This document shows, in pieces, positions 23,288-34,345 of a stretch of DNA of 64,000 nt (positions are counted from its first letter, which is position 1; each line of letters starts with the position of its first letter). The translations under genes and the position numbers were made by a program. The DNA comes from Trileptium ribeirensis. Lineage: Eukaryota > Nematoda > Enoplea > Enoplida > Thoracostomopsidae. The notes below the pieces were generated by a model that saw only the letters and a program-made list of their open reading frames with translations, did no database searches and was not told where the DNA came from. Location: the NCBI GenBank assembly GCA_030248225.1, contig JASANE010018365.1, forward strand, positions 36,204 to 100,203. Direction: 5' to 3'.

Positions 23288-23461
23288 TTTTACACGTTGG
23301 TCCATTGTAATGCCACGCTCTATTGGCTTGACAAAGACCATTGGATCCACCATCTCGGTAATAGCCCGAGTTGCAATAATAGTATACCCACGAGTTGTAA
23401 TAGCGATTGTTCGAATACGTAACGTAACCATTAGCAACAGATTTTGCAGGACATTGCCATA
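23288..23461 (-). CDS. CCP/sushi exon 3 of the multi-CCP gene
   Basis: The 174-bp exon runs from acceptor TATAACAG to donor GTTAGCG, phase 1 on both sides. It encodes WQCPAKSVANGYV, then YYYCNSGYYRDGG, GLCQANRAWHYNG and PTCK. The four cysteines and the tryptophan before Cys4 fit the CCP pattern better than the downstream modules do. The module is unusually rich in tyrosine and asparagine. The donor GTTAGC is non-consensus at position 3. Confidence 0.87.
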
Positions 23462-26400
23462 CTGTTATAAATACGATTAAAATATTAGTTAGTAAAAATC
23501 AAACAGTTTATGGTTAATGTTAGTTTATAAATATGTTTTATGTATATCCATTAGTGATAATAACGGACGATACCGTGGAGATCCATACTGTTAAGTAACA
23601 GTAGACTGCTAACTACTGTGAAAATATAAATCCTAACAACTAGCTCAGTGATACAAAAAATATCAGTTAATGACCTACTACCTATATCACCGTGGAAGCT
23701 TAAAATGATGGAACCCGTATGACATCCGGTAATTATACAGTAGCATTACGAACATGTTTATATTTATATAAGGCGGAAAAGTTGAAAGCAAAATTACCTT
23801 TTTTATATGTTAATACAAAACTGGCAGCATAAAAGTAAGATAGATCCAATTTCCACAACAGAAATACTTATAACCGTATAAAGATTGTTCAGACCGGATG
23901 AGGTGGATGACATCATATTCGTGTAATTGTTGATCTGCTGAACTCACTGATTACATTTCATACCAGGGCTAGGTGATAATCGCTATGTACAAAATGTAAA
24001 TGCTTGTGTTGTTGCATAAAAACTCGATACATCTCCATGTATAAGAAATTTGAAGAGATTGAATATTTCAGACTCTTGATGCCTATAGTTACACTATAAC
24101 AGCTGCAGTAAATTGATAACACATAGTTAATAAATAAATTGTGAAGTCTTTTCAATTTGGGAAGTCGAACGTAATTGGCCTCGACTTTACCCGATATAAA
24201 TCATGCGGCATAAAATTGAAGCAGTGAGCTTAATTTGATCACATCTAACTTGATTTAGAATAGATTAGTTTACCGTCAAATTTGTCGTTTCATATCGCCC
24301 CTCAATTCTAGTTCTTCTTGATGAATTACTTTTGTGATTATGATGTGCTTGGAATTTTACAGTGAAACGATGCATGTAAATGTTCGAATTGTTGCGTCGG
24401 AAATTGTTGTTTTAAGTATCCAGTTGGCTTAAATCAAGTGGAATCTGTTTATTCGCTCAATTTAAATCGTGGTAATTTTAGGTTAGATATACCGAAGTGA
24501 ACCGCCCTGAAAGTTCAGCGATTTTTTGTCACTTCTGCCAGCAGCGCTGCATCATAGATAGTCATATATATAAATTGAAAATAAACCTAATACAGAAAAG
24601 TTTAAGGGCTCACATCCTAACGACGGCTTTGAAAACACACGATTTAAGCAAATTTATCTTATTCTACTTTATTCAACTAATAAATCGATTTTTATATGTA
24701 TTGAGACACTGAAATTTCGACAAAACAATCAAGCCAAAACTTATTTTATTATCTAATTTTAGCAAAAGTCGGCATACGTATAATGTAATATTGGTTATGA
24801 AGACCTCTATATTGCCTTTTTTAATACAATATCTCCAAACGGGGCCTCACACTAGATGATAGCATTGCTTAGTATTAAATTATTTTGCTTAAACAGCAAA
24901 TACGGTTACTAAGAGTACATAATATTTTACTGAAGAATGTGACACTCTTCAACTTATACATAGGTATTCTAAACATATGATGCTTTTGCCGCGCTGTCCA
25001 TTGCATTTCACGGGGGACAGTTACCCCTGCCTTTTATGGGCAGACAAAATATCCTGCTATGACTTCGTATTGGGACATCTTGTCCCCCGTTGTTGGGACA
25101 GAACTCCGCACCCCATAATTTTGTGGAAGAATTCACCTGCCCTCATGATTTCACGTGGCAAGGGAAAATTTCGCTTCAACCATTAAATCCTTAGAGACAT
25201 CTATTTCCCGCCATCCCCATGAAATGCAGTCACATACAGGACCAAGACACGCTTTTAGTCAGGATGTGTTTAAGTTCAACACTGTCATATTGTTCAGCAA
25301 AGTATCATCCGCTCTTGCTTTTACTAATGAACAAGTATGTTTTGAGAAATTAGATATTCCTTAACCTTTCACAGTCATTATAATGAATTGTGGCATCATC
25401 ATGCATTGTAAACTTTGTGCATACTGCGATTGCTGTGCGCTCGAAGTCATACAATCAGGATTTAGTTTCTGGCATCGCCTACACATTGTTTAACATTTAA
25501 CGACGTATAAAATACTTCGTGTGAGACATACACTTAGGTCTAGGCTTACGGTTAGCCTTAGTTTAAAAAAGAGAAAGCATTGTACGATCATTCGAAAGGG
25601 GAACTGTACACAATACGTTAGATCCTAGAAAACATATCAATATTCTTTTATACTTTAAACAATCTTCAAATCAAGATGACAGTCATAAAGAAAACAGAAA
25701 AATTAAAAACTGAGAGACTACTACATGTTATTACAGAATTTTTTATATCACTGCTTTTCATCTACCACATAGATGCGTCGCTGGGAACGTTGGGCTTCCA
25801 CAATTTTTTAACATTTTGCTTACTAGTTTGACAGAACTGGTTATGTGTTTTGTTCTTAACTAGATGATGCGCTCAGACCGTTTGGTTATCAATCTCACTT
25901 AACTTTTATTTGTCTGTGATACTCGTCCATTTTAAATCGAGGATAAGGCGATAAGTAGTTGCAATGTAACTAAACTGACAAGAATCCCACTAATGACAGG
26001 CAATTACACATTCAACTACATAAGTATGCCACTATAGTCGTAATTCAAACCAAGCTTCTATAAGTAACACCTGAATAACAACAGCAAAATTCACACAAAT
26101 TTTGATCAAGCGCAGCCGGCAGCCCGATCGTGAACAGGTAAGACCGGATTACATGTTTAGCAGTAGCACAGCAAGCTTCCAATCCAGGGACCTTGCCACG
26201 GGAGGAGGGGGAGGGTGGACGCAGGGGCTGCGAACCCCAGTTTGGTAATGGTGCCTTCAGTTTACTGCAGCGACAATTTTTTCCAGATTCTATCATCATA
26301 TAACTATGTTGAGTTCTCTCAAGCAACGAGTGAATGCCCCCAATTGAAATTTTCTGGTTTTTACTCTTTACTCCACCCTAGAAGTCTTTTTATCGTGTTT

Positions 26401-27804
26401 TCTGACGCACTATGGCTTAGTGTCCATTTTTTAGAGCCCAGCAACTGGCTTTTCGCATTCCTGCTTGCTTGAAGGCACTTTCTGAGATTTAGCAGTAGTT
26501 CATGTGAGAGCATTCAAACCAATTAGGCTCAATGTGTAACCAATCACTCCGGTGTTTGCCGGAGCATGCATAATTTCCACTGCTGGGTATTATCATTGAA
26601 ATGTCTTCCACTACGCACAGACCAGTATGACAATTACGCAATGGCAGTGTGTCTTGGGTCCAGCCAGTTCACAATTACTGCCACACATTTTGCCAACACA
26701 GAAAACCTATTTATTACTCTTTCTGCAAATTTGACAGTAGGGACTACCATTTTTAGCATTTTTTCTTCCCCTGACAATTTTAGCTGCAATTTGTTACTTC
26801 CATCGGTAAACTCCCTAATTAAGAGCAATATGCTAGCAATATGCTTTTCAAATATACCATTCCTAAGCTCAAATGCATAGCTTACTATAAAATTTGTTTC
26901 AGCTTTATTTTATACATAGCATATTAGCTGTGTTTTTGAGGCTATTGATTAACTATTTCAGCTTTTGGCATTGAAAATTTTGATGTGAGTATTGAGGATT
27001 TCAAAACTCACAATCCGCCGGGTGAACCAGGTAGTACTTCTATTTGGCATCGGCAAAATTCTTTGATTCCGAGAAGAGGTCCTCTGGTCCAATGCATTAA
27101 AATATTTTAACCATGGCAAAGCCAGTACCTAGTAAACGGCTATATGGGTTTTATGTGAAGTAAAATGTACAAGTGTAGCGGTAGCCAGTCGTTTAAACTA
27201 TATTAATACCGGTCTGAGCCCGCTTATCTTACCACCTAAAGCCTTTCTAGTCCCGCTCGTCCATGTGTGGGTACCCTCATAGACTGGACTGTATTTATAT
27301 GCAGTCTGATTGTTTATCAGTACCGATCAATAGAATTATCGAGATAGCACGATCTTCAGTCACATTTTCAATACTGTTTGCTAGCCTGATAATGCTCCCG
27401 TATGTTAGGGACACCATTTATTTACTGGAACGACAAAATACCCAAAATTAACTTGGAGTTCTACAGGATTTATTTAAATTACTCAAAATTCAATTGGCAG
27501 CATAGGAATAATTAATAGCTGCTATTACTTGAATAAATCTAATGATTACAATTGCTGTGTTTTAATCATATCGTCAGAATTATATTTTATAGTGTTTATT
27601 CATTGCTATCCGAATAAATAGCAACGCACTTGTAGTCGAGCAAATTCAGTTTCGTAGCGTAAAGACTTTTAGTTACCAAGATTAAAGAATGTCACGGAAT
27701 AAAAAAGAAATAAATGCAAATATTTTAAACCCACAGCATTTGCTGTTCAAAATCACACACACACACACACACATCTGGACATATACCATCATAAAATAAC
27801 GTAC
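23462..27804 (-). other. Intron between CCP exons 2 and 3
   Basis: About 4.3 kb with only short ORFs. A GC-richer patch at about 24,980-25,170 contains repeated GGGGACAG/GGGACA words, and a (CA)n run sits at 27,754-27,773, about 30 bases downstream of the exon 2 donor. No further CCP module was recognised. Confidence 0.6.
27754..27773. repeat. (CA)10 microsatellite in intron, near a splice donor
   Basis: The dinucleotide run lies about 30 bases into the intron that follows the exon at 27,805-27,984. CA-rich intronic sequence close to donors can affect splicing in animals, but no effect can be inferred from the sequence alone. Confidence 0.9.
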
Positions 27805-27984
27805 AACAGCAAACAGCTGACGAACAACCCCAGTAGGTACAATGGCAATAGCGCGAGGAACAACCACCACAAATTTGAAATCCTGTATTGCATGCATAAT
27901 ACAAATTGTTTCCTCCAGTCCAGCCCGAAACGCTGGAAATATATCCGTTCGCAGGATTTCCTGGGTTTGGACATGAATCCCAAG
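27805..27984 (-). CDS. Atypical cysteine-rich CCP exon 2 of the multi-CCP gene
   Basis: The 180-bp exon runs from acceptor TTTTTGCAG to donor GTACGT, phase 1 on both sides. The first half is a normal CCP start: CPNPGNPANGYI, then LYYACNTGF. The second half departs from the family, with ICGGCSSRYC, HCTYWGC and AVCC, so the module has about ten cysteines where four are usual. The length and phase are still those of the sister exons. Either the C-terminal half has been remodelled into a different disulfide fold, or the ancestral frame has shifted there. Other donors nearby are possible but fit less well. Confidence 0.75.
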
Positions 27985-28349
27985 CTGCAAAAACAAATTT
28001 AAATATATTTTATGTATATATGTTCATGTATTATGTATATAGATATATAGGGTCTCTCATAAGTAACGCCCCAGCGTTAAAGTGACCCAGCACGCCAAAT
28101 AAAAAATATATCTAAAAGCGTTTTGGTATGCGATGCACTATCACATATATTAACTTAGGTTTTTAATGAATAACACTTTATCATGAATCCGAACCTGGGC
28201 GCATCCAAGATTATTGCATTCATCCAGTCGAAAACGCACACTTCATGACACCTTTTGAACCATGTCAAGCTCCGAAAGCCATAACTTCCCCGATATAGCC
28301 TCTTTCAGGCACAACAGGGTTTGCGGTTTTCGTTTGTGTAGTTACTTCT

Positions 28350-29440
28350 TCAACCCTTCCTACGCCCCACAAAAATAGACAAGGAGTTTAAATCTGGAGA
28401 ACGAGCAGGCCATTCGGAAAGTCCTCGGTGCACCATTAAAATTTCAGGAAAGGGTTTGTTCGACCAATGGCGCACAGTCATTCCTAAATGCGGAGGTGCA
28501 CCATCCGCCATAAAGTGATAAATGTCAGTATTTGGTAACTGTTGAATATTAGAATAAAATGGCATCATTATGAGATAGTTGTGTCTTGCGACAGTAAACC
28601 TAACCCACGTCCATCAATAATCTTTTTTTTTTTGCTATTTCGGTTAAAACTCTATAACCGAACGTTTTTAGGAAACCGTAATCCGGCGCAAAACTGTTCG
28701 CTAATACACAGCTCTGTAATAGTAATCCGCAAATTTGTGTCTGTGAAAATTCAAAGAAAATTATCGAGTTTTTGCAAACAAAAATCTAATGGTTTGGGTT
28801 CACTGGATTTGTTCGCGAACACTGTAACCTAAGCCTCAGGAGCGATTGATTTGTGACCTCACTATTAAGATAAGTTTGTTCGCCAACACAGACAAATACA
28901 AATCAAAGGATGATCGGCATTAGGTAACAGTTTTCGCTGCTAATTTAAAATCGTCAAAATTCTGTTCGAACACAAGGTGTAATTTTTGGTACTTGTTTCT
29001 GATTTTGCCGATTTTCTGTTATCGAAAAATAGATGAAATTTCCGAGTTTGTTTCGTAACCACAGTTTGCGCTTCGCTATCTTCTAATACAAAATATGATA
29101 GTCGATGGGCGCAGGTTAAGTTTACTCGCGCATCTATTCACAGTACCATCGAAAACAGAACAGTCCAAACACTCAACCAGACCACATGCCGACCCATACA
29201 GTTAAATCATGGCATTCATATGGCATTGCATAGTGTTATAAGAGTTTTCTGCATGTCAATAGACACAATTATGCCAGATGACGTGGCGGTCCAATATAAA
29301 ATTGCTTTCGTCCAACCAAATGACTTCGTTAGCTAAGTCCGGATTATCGTCAAGACGCTTTTACAATTTTTTACAAAATTCAACACTGCGTTCAAAATCA
29401 TCTTCATTCAGAGCCTGAATTGAAAGTGATTTCATTTTTA
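28350..29440 (-). pseudogene. Second mariner transposase remnant, split by a MITE
   Basis: Minus-strand reading from 29,440 gives ALNEDDFERSVEFCKKL, a stop, then EVIWLDESNFILDRH (first catalytic region) and HNCVY, followed by more stops. After an intervening 534-bp insertion the similarity resumes at 28,568-28,350 with FMADGAPPHLGMTVRHW (second Asp) and SEWPARSPDLN, ending before an intact third motif. It is related to, but clearly more diverged than, the copy at 11,789-12,831. The N-terminal DNA-binding half is missing or unrecognisable, and inverted repeats were not found. It is non-functional. Confidence 0.85.
28593..29126. mobile_element. MITE inserted in the second mariner
   Basis: The ends are AGTAAACCTAACCCACGTCC at 28,593 and, on the other strand, AGTAAACTTAACCTGCGCCC at 29,126. 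The 534-bp insert exactly separates two halves of a mariner transposase. The interior has TTCGCGAACA-type palindromic motifs and shares phrases, in the same order, with the element at 59,724-60,222, so the two are distant relatives. I could not define a target duplication. No transposase is encoded. Confidence 0.8.
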
Positions 29441-29449
29441 GCTTTACTA

Positions 29450-29645
29450 TTTGCCGTTTCCCATTAATCGTACGTAATATTCTATGTTAGTTTGAAATGC
29501 AACGAGTGACACATATATTTTTTATTATCCTATTGGCCAGTTTATTTCAAGATTTACTTATTTTCGGTTTTCCATTAATCGTACGCAATATTCTATGTGA
29601 GTTTGAAATGACAAAGCGATACACTTATTTCACATTTTTTATTGT
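29450..29645. repeat. ~110-bp two-copy duplication
   Basis: CCATTAATCGTACGTAATATT near 29,460 recurs as CCATTAATCGTACGCAATATT near 29,570, each followed by CTATGTxAGTTTGAAATG and then ACA...TATTT sequence. It lies beside the mariner remnant, where the N-terminal part of the transposase would be expected. Confidence 0.8.
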
Positions 29646-29830
29646 GACTTCAATACTCGAAGTACAAACCTTTTGCTTATTTGAATTCCCTTGATATTGC
29701 TACGAAAAGCTTTTTAAAACGAATATTAATATTACAGTAAAATCCTGAATACAGCTAGATTATTTTTATCTTGTTTAAGTAAAAAAGTCGTTAAAAATAA
29801 ATTAATCAATTCTGCTTTATACATTAATAA

Positions 29831-31040
29831 TGCATCATTTACCTTAAGATGTGTGCAGCAGGGCCGCATTTTGTCAGTCTGCCGCGGCTCTAAGGCCAAG
29901 CTTGGCTAACCGCGGTAAGCCAATGTGACATTTTTGGGCGGAGCCTGACCCTACAAATATATTTAGCCAATAGTAATGCAGCGTTCACGTTATAATGTCC
30001 CCAACGTTTGGAACCTATGTACACCACACAGTGTCAGGCACACTGTTGACAACAGAGTGTCGCAGGCACCCTTATGATTTTAATAATTTTTTCAAAGGTA
30101 GCTAGATACGCGTATTACCCTTTCTTTTACAGTGTCAGGTACACAGTGTCCTTGGCAGTTTTATTAACAGAGTCCAGAATTATTTGAGCAATATTCATAT
30201 GGGCTAGATACAAATATTGAAAATTTATAAAAAACTATACAGGACAGTTGTCTAATAAACCGCATTAGCTACAGACGATATCCGTTATAGTTAATTCGCG
30301 CCAAATTGGTAGCTCACGGTGTGTACGACACTGTCAAGAAAAATGTAGTAGCTAGGGGTGTGTCGTACACCCTCGGCAATTGGTTTACAGTATGGGTGTC
30401 ACCCTGACTGTCTATACGATAGGGTGGTGACTACATGGGGTCAAAAGTTCCAAACAGCGGGGACATTATAACGTGAACGCCGCATAAAGTATGGCTGATA
30501 AATTGTCACAAGGGCCGGAATGGGCTCTAAAAGCCAGGAATATATGATGACAATAGAAAATCGCTAAAAAATGGAAATTGATGATAGTTATTGTCATATA
30601 TTCGTAAACATCCTTTCAGTTACAATACAATAATTTTCATGCATGAAAAAGCTAATTTTACATAGCTACTAGGTTGGCTTGAAAAAGACGGTTAAACAAA
30701 AATTTTGAAAATTGCTGTATTTACTTATATATTTTGCCTGAATTTATGCGCTTTGCTTTTAATTACTACTAATCTTGCCTTTTTTGGCCTAGAGCTAAAT
30801 ATTTTCGATGTAACACAACCTGCTAAACAGAATGTAATAAAAATTTTTTTCAGTAGCCCGTCCAGGCTATTAAACCCGGAGACATATCTACTCCCGGCCA
30901 GTACAAACATACTAGCATGGCTTAGCTATTTACTTTATTTATGAAGGGCCGGATGTGGCTGTGCGTTTTTGTCACTAGCCGGAATTGGGTCTGTGACAGA
31001 ATCCGGCCCTAGGTGCACACATCTTAAGGTAAATGATGCA
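29831..31040. mobile_element. 1.2 kb TIR element with TAA duplication, nested insertion
   Basis: The two ends are perfect inverted repeats over 27 bp (TGCATCATTTACCTTAAGAT is the first 20), with weaker similarity continuing inward. TAA flanks both ends (29,828-29,830 and 31,041-31,043). The ends match the MITE at 12,996-13,570, so this is the same PIF/Harbinger-like family. About 500 bp of the interior is another MITE (29,977-30,484). The remaining interior has no transposase motif. Confidence 0.9.
29977..30484. mobile_element. GCGTTCACGTTATAATGTCC-type MITE, copy 1 (nested)
   Basis: The ends are TGCAGCGTTCACGTTATAAT at 29,977 and, on the other strand, TGCGGCGTTCACGTTATAAT at 30,484, flanked by TAA on both sides (29,974-29,976; 30,485-30,487). 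The 508-bp interior carries many short inverted words around GTGTCAGGCACAC, CACACCC and GACACTGT, so it could fold extensively. Three more copies lie at 44,520, 45,401 and 55,834. Its position inside another element shows it inserted later. Confidence 0.9.
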
Positions 31041-31340
31041 TAATACTATATTTCTTAAACGCAACAAAAATGGATTAACTTTTTCGAATTTTTTTTATAA
31101 AAATAAATTGTTTTGAAGTACTGTAGCCGATGTTTATGGGACAGAACATGGTCTATAAATTGCTAGGATACCCTCTTGATATAGCATATCCAAAACAAAT
31201 TGGTTTTATAGTTCCAGGTTTTACAATATCGTCTCAAAGGCACTATATTGCATTTTTGAACCACGTTTGGAAAGAAATGCCTTTTAGTCAGTGAGCGTCA
31301 AAAGAAAATTTCAAACGTCATATTTTCGGTAGTTACTCAC

Positions 31341-31550
31341 CCCAGCAACGTTTGCGACGTTCACGCGGCAGACAATTCGGCATTTGAACGCTCCATTGTG
31401 CAGTCGATGTGCAAACAGCGCTGTCGAAACCGTCCAACACATAGCCATTGTCACAGTGGAAAAACGCTTTGGAGCGTACTTGTCTTTCAGCATGGCTGTA
31501 TTCAACAGTTCCGTGGGCCAAGCTGCCTCTGAGATCAGGACATGGCTTGC
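31341..31550 (-). CDS. CCP/sushi exon 1 recognised, with a furin-like motif
   Basis: The 210-bp exon runs from acceptor AATGTCAG to a strong donor GTGAGT, phase 1 on both sides. It encodes KPCPDLRGSLAHGTVEY, FFHCDNGYVLDG, AVCTSTAQW and PNC, a textbook CCP module with all four cysteines and the tryptophan. After Cys4 it adds a basic tail, LPRERRKRCW, which is a match to the proprotein-convertase consensus R-x-K/R-R. The exon is therefore longer than its sisters. This is the 5'-most CCP exon that I found; upstream exons with a start and a signal peptide were not recognised. Cleavage by furin is inference. Confidence 0.93.
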
Positions 31551-32607
31551 CTGACATTAAAAATATAATTTTTTTACAGCACGAATCACAAATTTTAATG
31601 AAGTTTTGCTTTATTATGATGAAAGTGTTGGCCTAAAATATTGATCATCGTTTCTGCTTTTAATTTTATCAGTAGCACAGGCTAAACTTCTGCTTCGCTG
31701 TCACATTCCGAAAAAGTGGTAAACTTAACGGATTTGCCAGGAACTACACAAATATCACGTTACACGTTGGATATCCAAAACAATCTTAACTCACTGTTTC
31801 ATCGCTCCGTCTGCATCACAACACAGCTGTACGCATAATCATATGCAAATTTAATTGCTTCGGTCAGAGCTGCGAGATATTTTCTAGATAATATCTGGAA
31901 TTGCATGTTGTAATGCCCTCTAATAAGAAATTCTTCTATAATTCATAGCCTGAAAACACCATGCAGAACGTGGTGAAACTGATACGGTATGCATTTCTAT
32001 TCACATATTTGGAACAGCAGCTCGCTAGAACTATTTAGTTAGGAAGCCGACGTTATCCCGGACTATATATACTTGGGATTATTACCATCGGCAGACACCC
32101 CACACGGCGTAAGACGAAGATCTCCCCTGTGGGTCACCAGATCACAAGAACCCACATTTCGCCTGGAAGCGCCGCACGCGCGCACCGTATGAAATGTTTA
32201 CCTGGGTCCTCGGGCCTCTTGCATGTATATAGTTGAGCATGTTAGCAAACATTTTTAGCACGAGTGGTACGGTATATTAAGGGTATGATGATAACTGTGC
32301 ATATATATCCAGATTGCCAACAGCGCAACAGTTTTATTATTTTTGTTAAGAGTGTTCTCGTTACTGATGTAAACTATACGATGACATTGTTTAATTAAAC
32401 CAAATTTCATTAAGACTAAATATTAAAGAAGCAATAAAAAAGAATCGAAAGAAAGGGCGAACTTCAAAAATTTCCCCGACAGTATATCTTGGCCATCGTG
32501 TAAAACTTACACTAACGCTTCAAGAATGCTCACGCATCCTGAAATATTTCCGATAACGACAGAAAATGAAAATTAAACGTATTTGTGATCACTAAAGATT
32601 ACGTCGT
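31551..32607. other. No exon recognised between the CCP gene and the candidate channel 3' end
   Basis: If the CCP gene is separate, its promoter and first exon should lie here, but I see no clear ATG with a hydrophobic signal sequence followed by a phase-1 donor. The segment 32,040-32,230 is locally GC-richer. Nothing else was recognised. Confidence 0.4.
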
Positions 32608-32613
32608 TTTATT
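32608..32613 (-). terminator. Candidate poly(A) signal AATAAA
   Basis: Minus-strand AATAAA lies about 240 bases downstream of the stop codon at 32,853, in an AT-rich context. It fits the 3' UTR of the exon at 32,853-33,109. AATAAA is frequent by chance in such AT-rich DNA. Confidence 0.35.
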
Positions 32614-32852
32614 TAAATAATACATGGCCCAACGGACGACAAAAACAATAAATTGTAATTAATATCTATGGCTCAAGAAATTAATTTAGCGCAATCCTGA
32701 TCATCACTTCAGCCATAGAGAATCTCGCTTGTCAATATTTGGGGTGCGATTTAACGTTTTTGCATCGACATGCGATGAACATTATTCGAAACACATAAAA
32801 ATCGTAATTATGCTTGTCCGGAAACCAATTTTATCAAAATAAAAATTCAACA

Positions 32853-33109
32853 CTAACTGTCGATCGGATTGTCATATAAATCAAAAGCTTCTTCATTTTC
32901 AATTGGCATCAGTGCAAATTCGCTCGGAAAAGGCGTATTTTTGCCGTCATCAGTGTTCGTCGCATCATTTTCGAAGATGGAAATGAGTTCATTCGCTCGT
33001 TTCAGAACATGAATGCCTTTATCACCATTCGAAGTATCATTTTCTGAGTCGCTGCTGTATTTATTCAATTGTTTCCTAACTGCAGCGATATCGCTGTTGG
33101 AACATTGTC
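32853..33109 (-). CDS. Candidate terminal exon, acidic tail (possibly of the channel gene)
   Basis: A strong acceptor (pyrimidine-rich CTATTTTGTTCACCATCC, then GATGCAG) precedes 33,109. The frame that is open from there runs 85 codons to a TAG at 32,853-32,855. It reads QCSNSDIAAVRKQLNKYSSD at its start and EEAFDLYDNPIDS at its end, rich in D, E, N and S and with codon-like order, unlike the flanking AT-rich DNA. The same frame stays open upstream to 33,305, probably by chance. It has no known domain and would suit a cytoplasmic tail. It is on the same strand, 7.5 kb downstream of the DEG/ENaC first exon, so it may be that gene's last exon, but the linking exons were not found. It could be an unrelated gene. 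Confidence 0.45.
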
Positions 33110-34229
33110 CTGCATCGGATGGTGAACAAAATAGGTGCAGTGAAAGATATAATGTTTCTAATATTATAGCAAGCTCAAATATAGTCCACGAGTTCTCAAA
33201 CATAAATATTAAAAAAATATATATTTTGGATACCCACTTTCCAATTTTGATTAAATCAAATAAAGACATAATAAAATGATTTTGAAACGCGAACCCCGGA
33301 GCCATGAGCTATCAACACTATAGCTATGAAGTTTGCCTGCTATAACAAAGCGTTTGGTTTATAATGTAGCGCGAAATAACACTGTCAAAGCTATTAAAGC
33401 TTATAAACTAGTTATTGGCACATTAGAGTCAACTTCCACAGCAATTCCAGCAAATTTGTTTAGTTCAAGACACGAACTATGCGTCTAGTGCGGAACGTTT
33501 GCTTTCTCATTCATATTAGAATGTTTCGACGTTCACGCTGGTCAAATTCTCGCATCATTGCCGATATTATACAATTTCGTTCACTTATAGCCAAAATTAT
33601 TTGCCTAAGTAACCATTAAGGGACAAGATGATGTAACTTTTAAAAAGTGAACATCTTAGTGGAGGGGTGCTTTGGGGCGGCGGACAGCCCTTGACTCAGG
33701 CTTAGACTTACAGTAGGGGTCATATAAAGATTTATCTTTAGGTTTTAGGTAAAGACTTAGACTTAGCATACCCAGGCATTTACATGCAGGATTTATATAT
33801 AACTTTTACCCTAAAAAAATACTTTGACCGTAACCTTTATAAAATGAATGTTTGCTGCCTCTTTATTTCAAAAAAAATTGTATTGCTAAGCGTAGCTCAA
33901 AAGTGCATTTTCAAACTACTCACCTGATGCTGATTAACGTATATGTTGAAGGTGGTGACTTCTAGATTATCAATGATGTTGCAAAACTCTTACTGCGAAA
34001 ATTTTATCACAAGTTTTTTGTTGTCAGACGACGTAATGCCTTTTGAATTCCGTTCATTGACACTTTTAACATCATTGAGTACTATTTTTTTAAAAACCGA
34101 TATCCTATTTGTGCAAAATTCAAGATCTTGACAATTACCGACGTTTTACTAGTTCGCTCTAGATATCTACACATATATCATGTTCTACGTCAAAAAAGCA
34201 TGCAAGTAAACAGATAGCACTTGGTTATT

Positions 34230-34345
34230 GAGCGGAGCGAGGCGAAGCCGAGCGAAGCGTTTTTATTTTCTGTCTGTGACCAAAAAAGTCGATGTCTGTC
34301 CGTTCGTTCGTTCGTTCGTTCGGTCCGACGGATCTCAAGAACCAC
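34230..34345. repeat. (CGTT)n microsatellite and GC-rich hairpin, transposon-like
   Basis: The sequence GAGCGGAGCGAGGCGAAGCC is followed by GAGCGAAGCG, then about 40 bases later by four to five CGTT units, then a phrase around ATCTCAAGAACCACTGAACC. This arrangement resembles a mobile-element terminal region, but I cannot assign a family. The phrase GCGAGGCGAAGCGATGAC near 39,957 may mark a related fragment. Confidence 0.5.

Larger units (their letters stand above)
27985..31340 (-). other. Intron between CCP exons 1 and 2, packed with transposons
   Basis: About 3.4 kb, mostly accounted for by a broken mariner interrupted by a MITE (28,350-29,440), a local duplication (29,450-29,645) and a 1.2 kb TIR element with another MITE inside it (29,831-31,040). 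All are annotated separately. No additional exon was recognised. Confidence 0.7.

Noticed and set aside
33924..34137. Minus-strand frame ending LEVTTFNIYVNQHQ before a GTGAGT donor, as a channel exon
   Set aside because: An in-frame TAA interrupts it and no family motif is visible.
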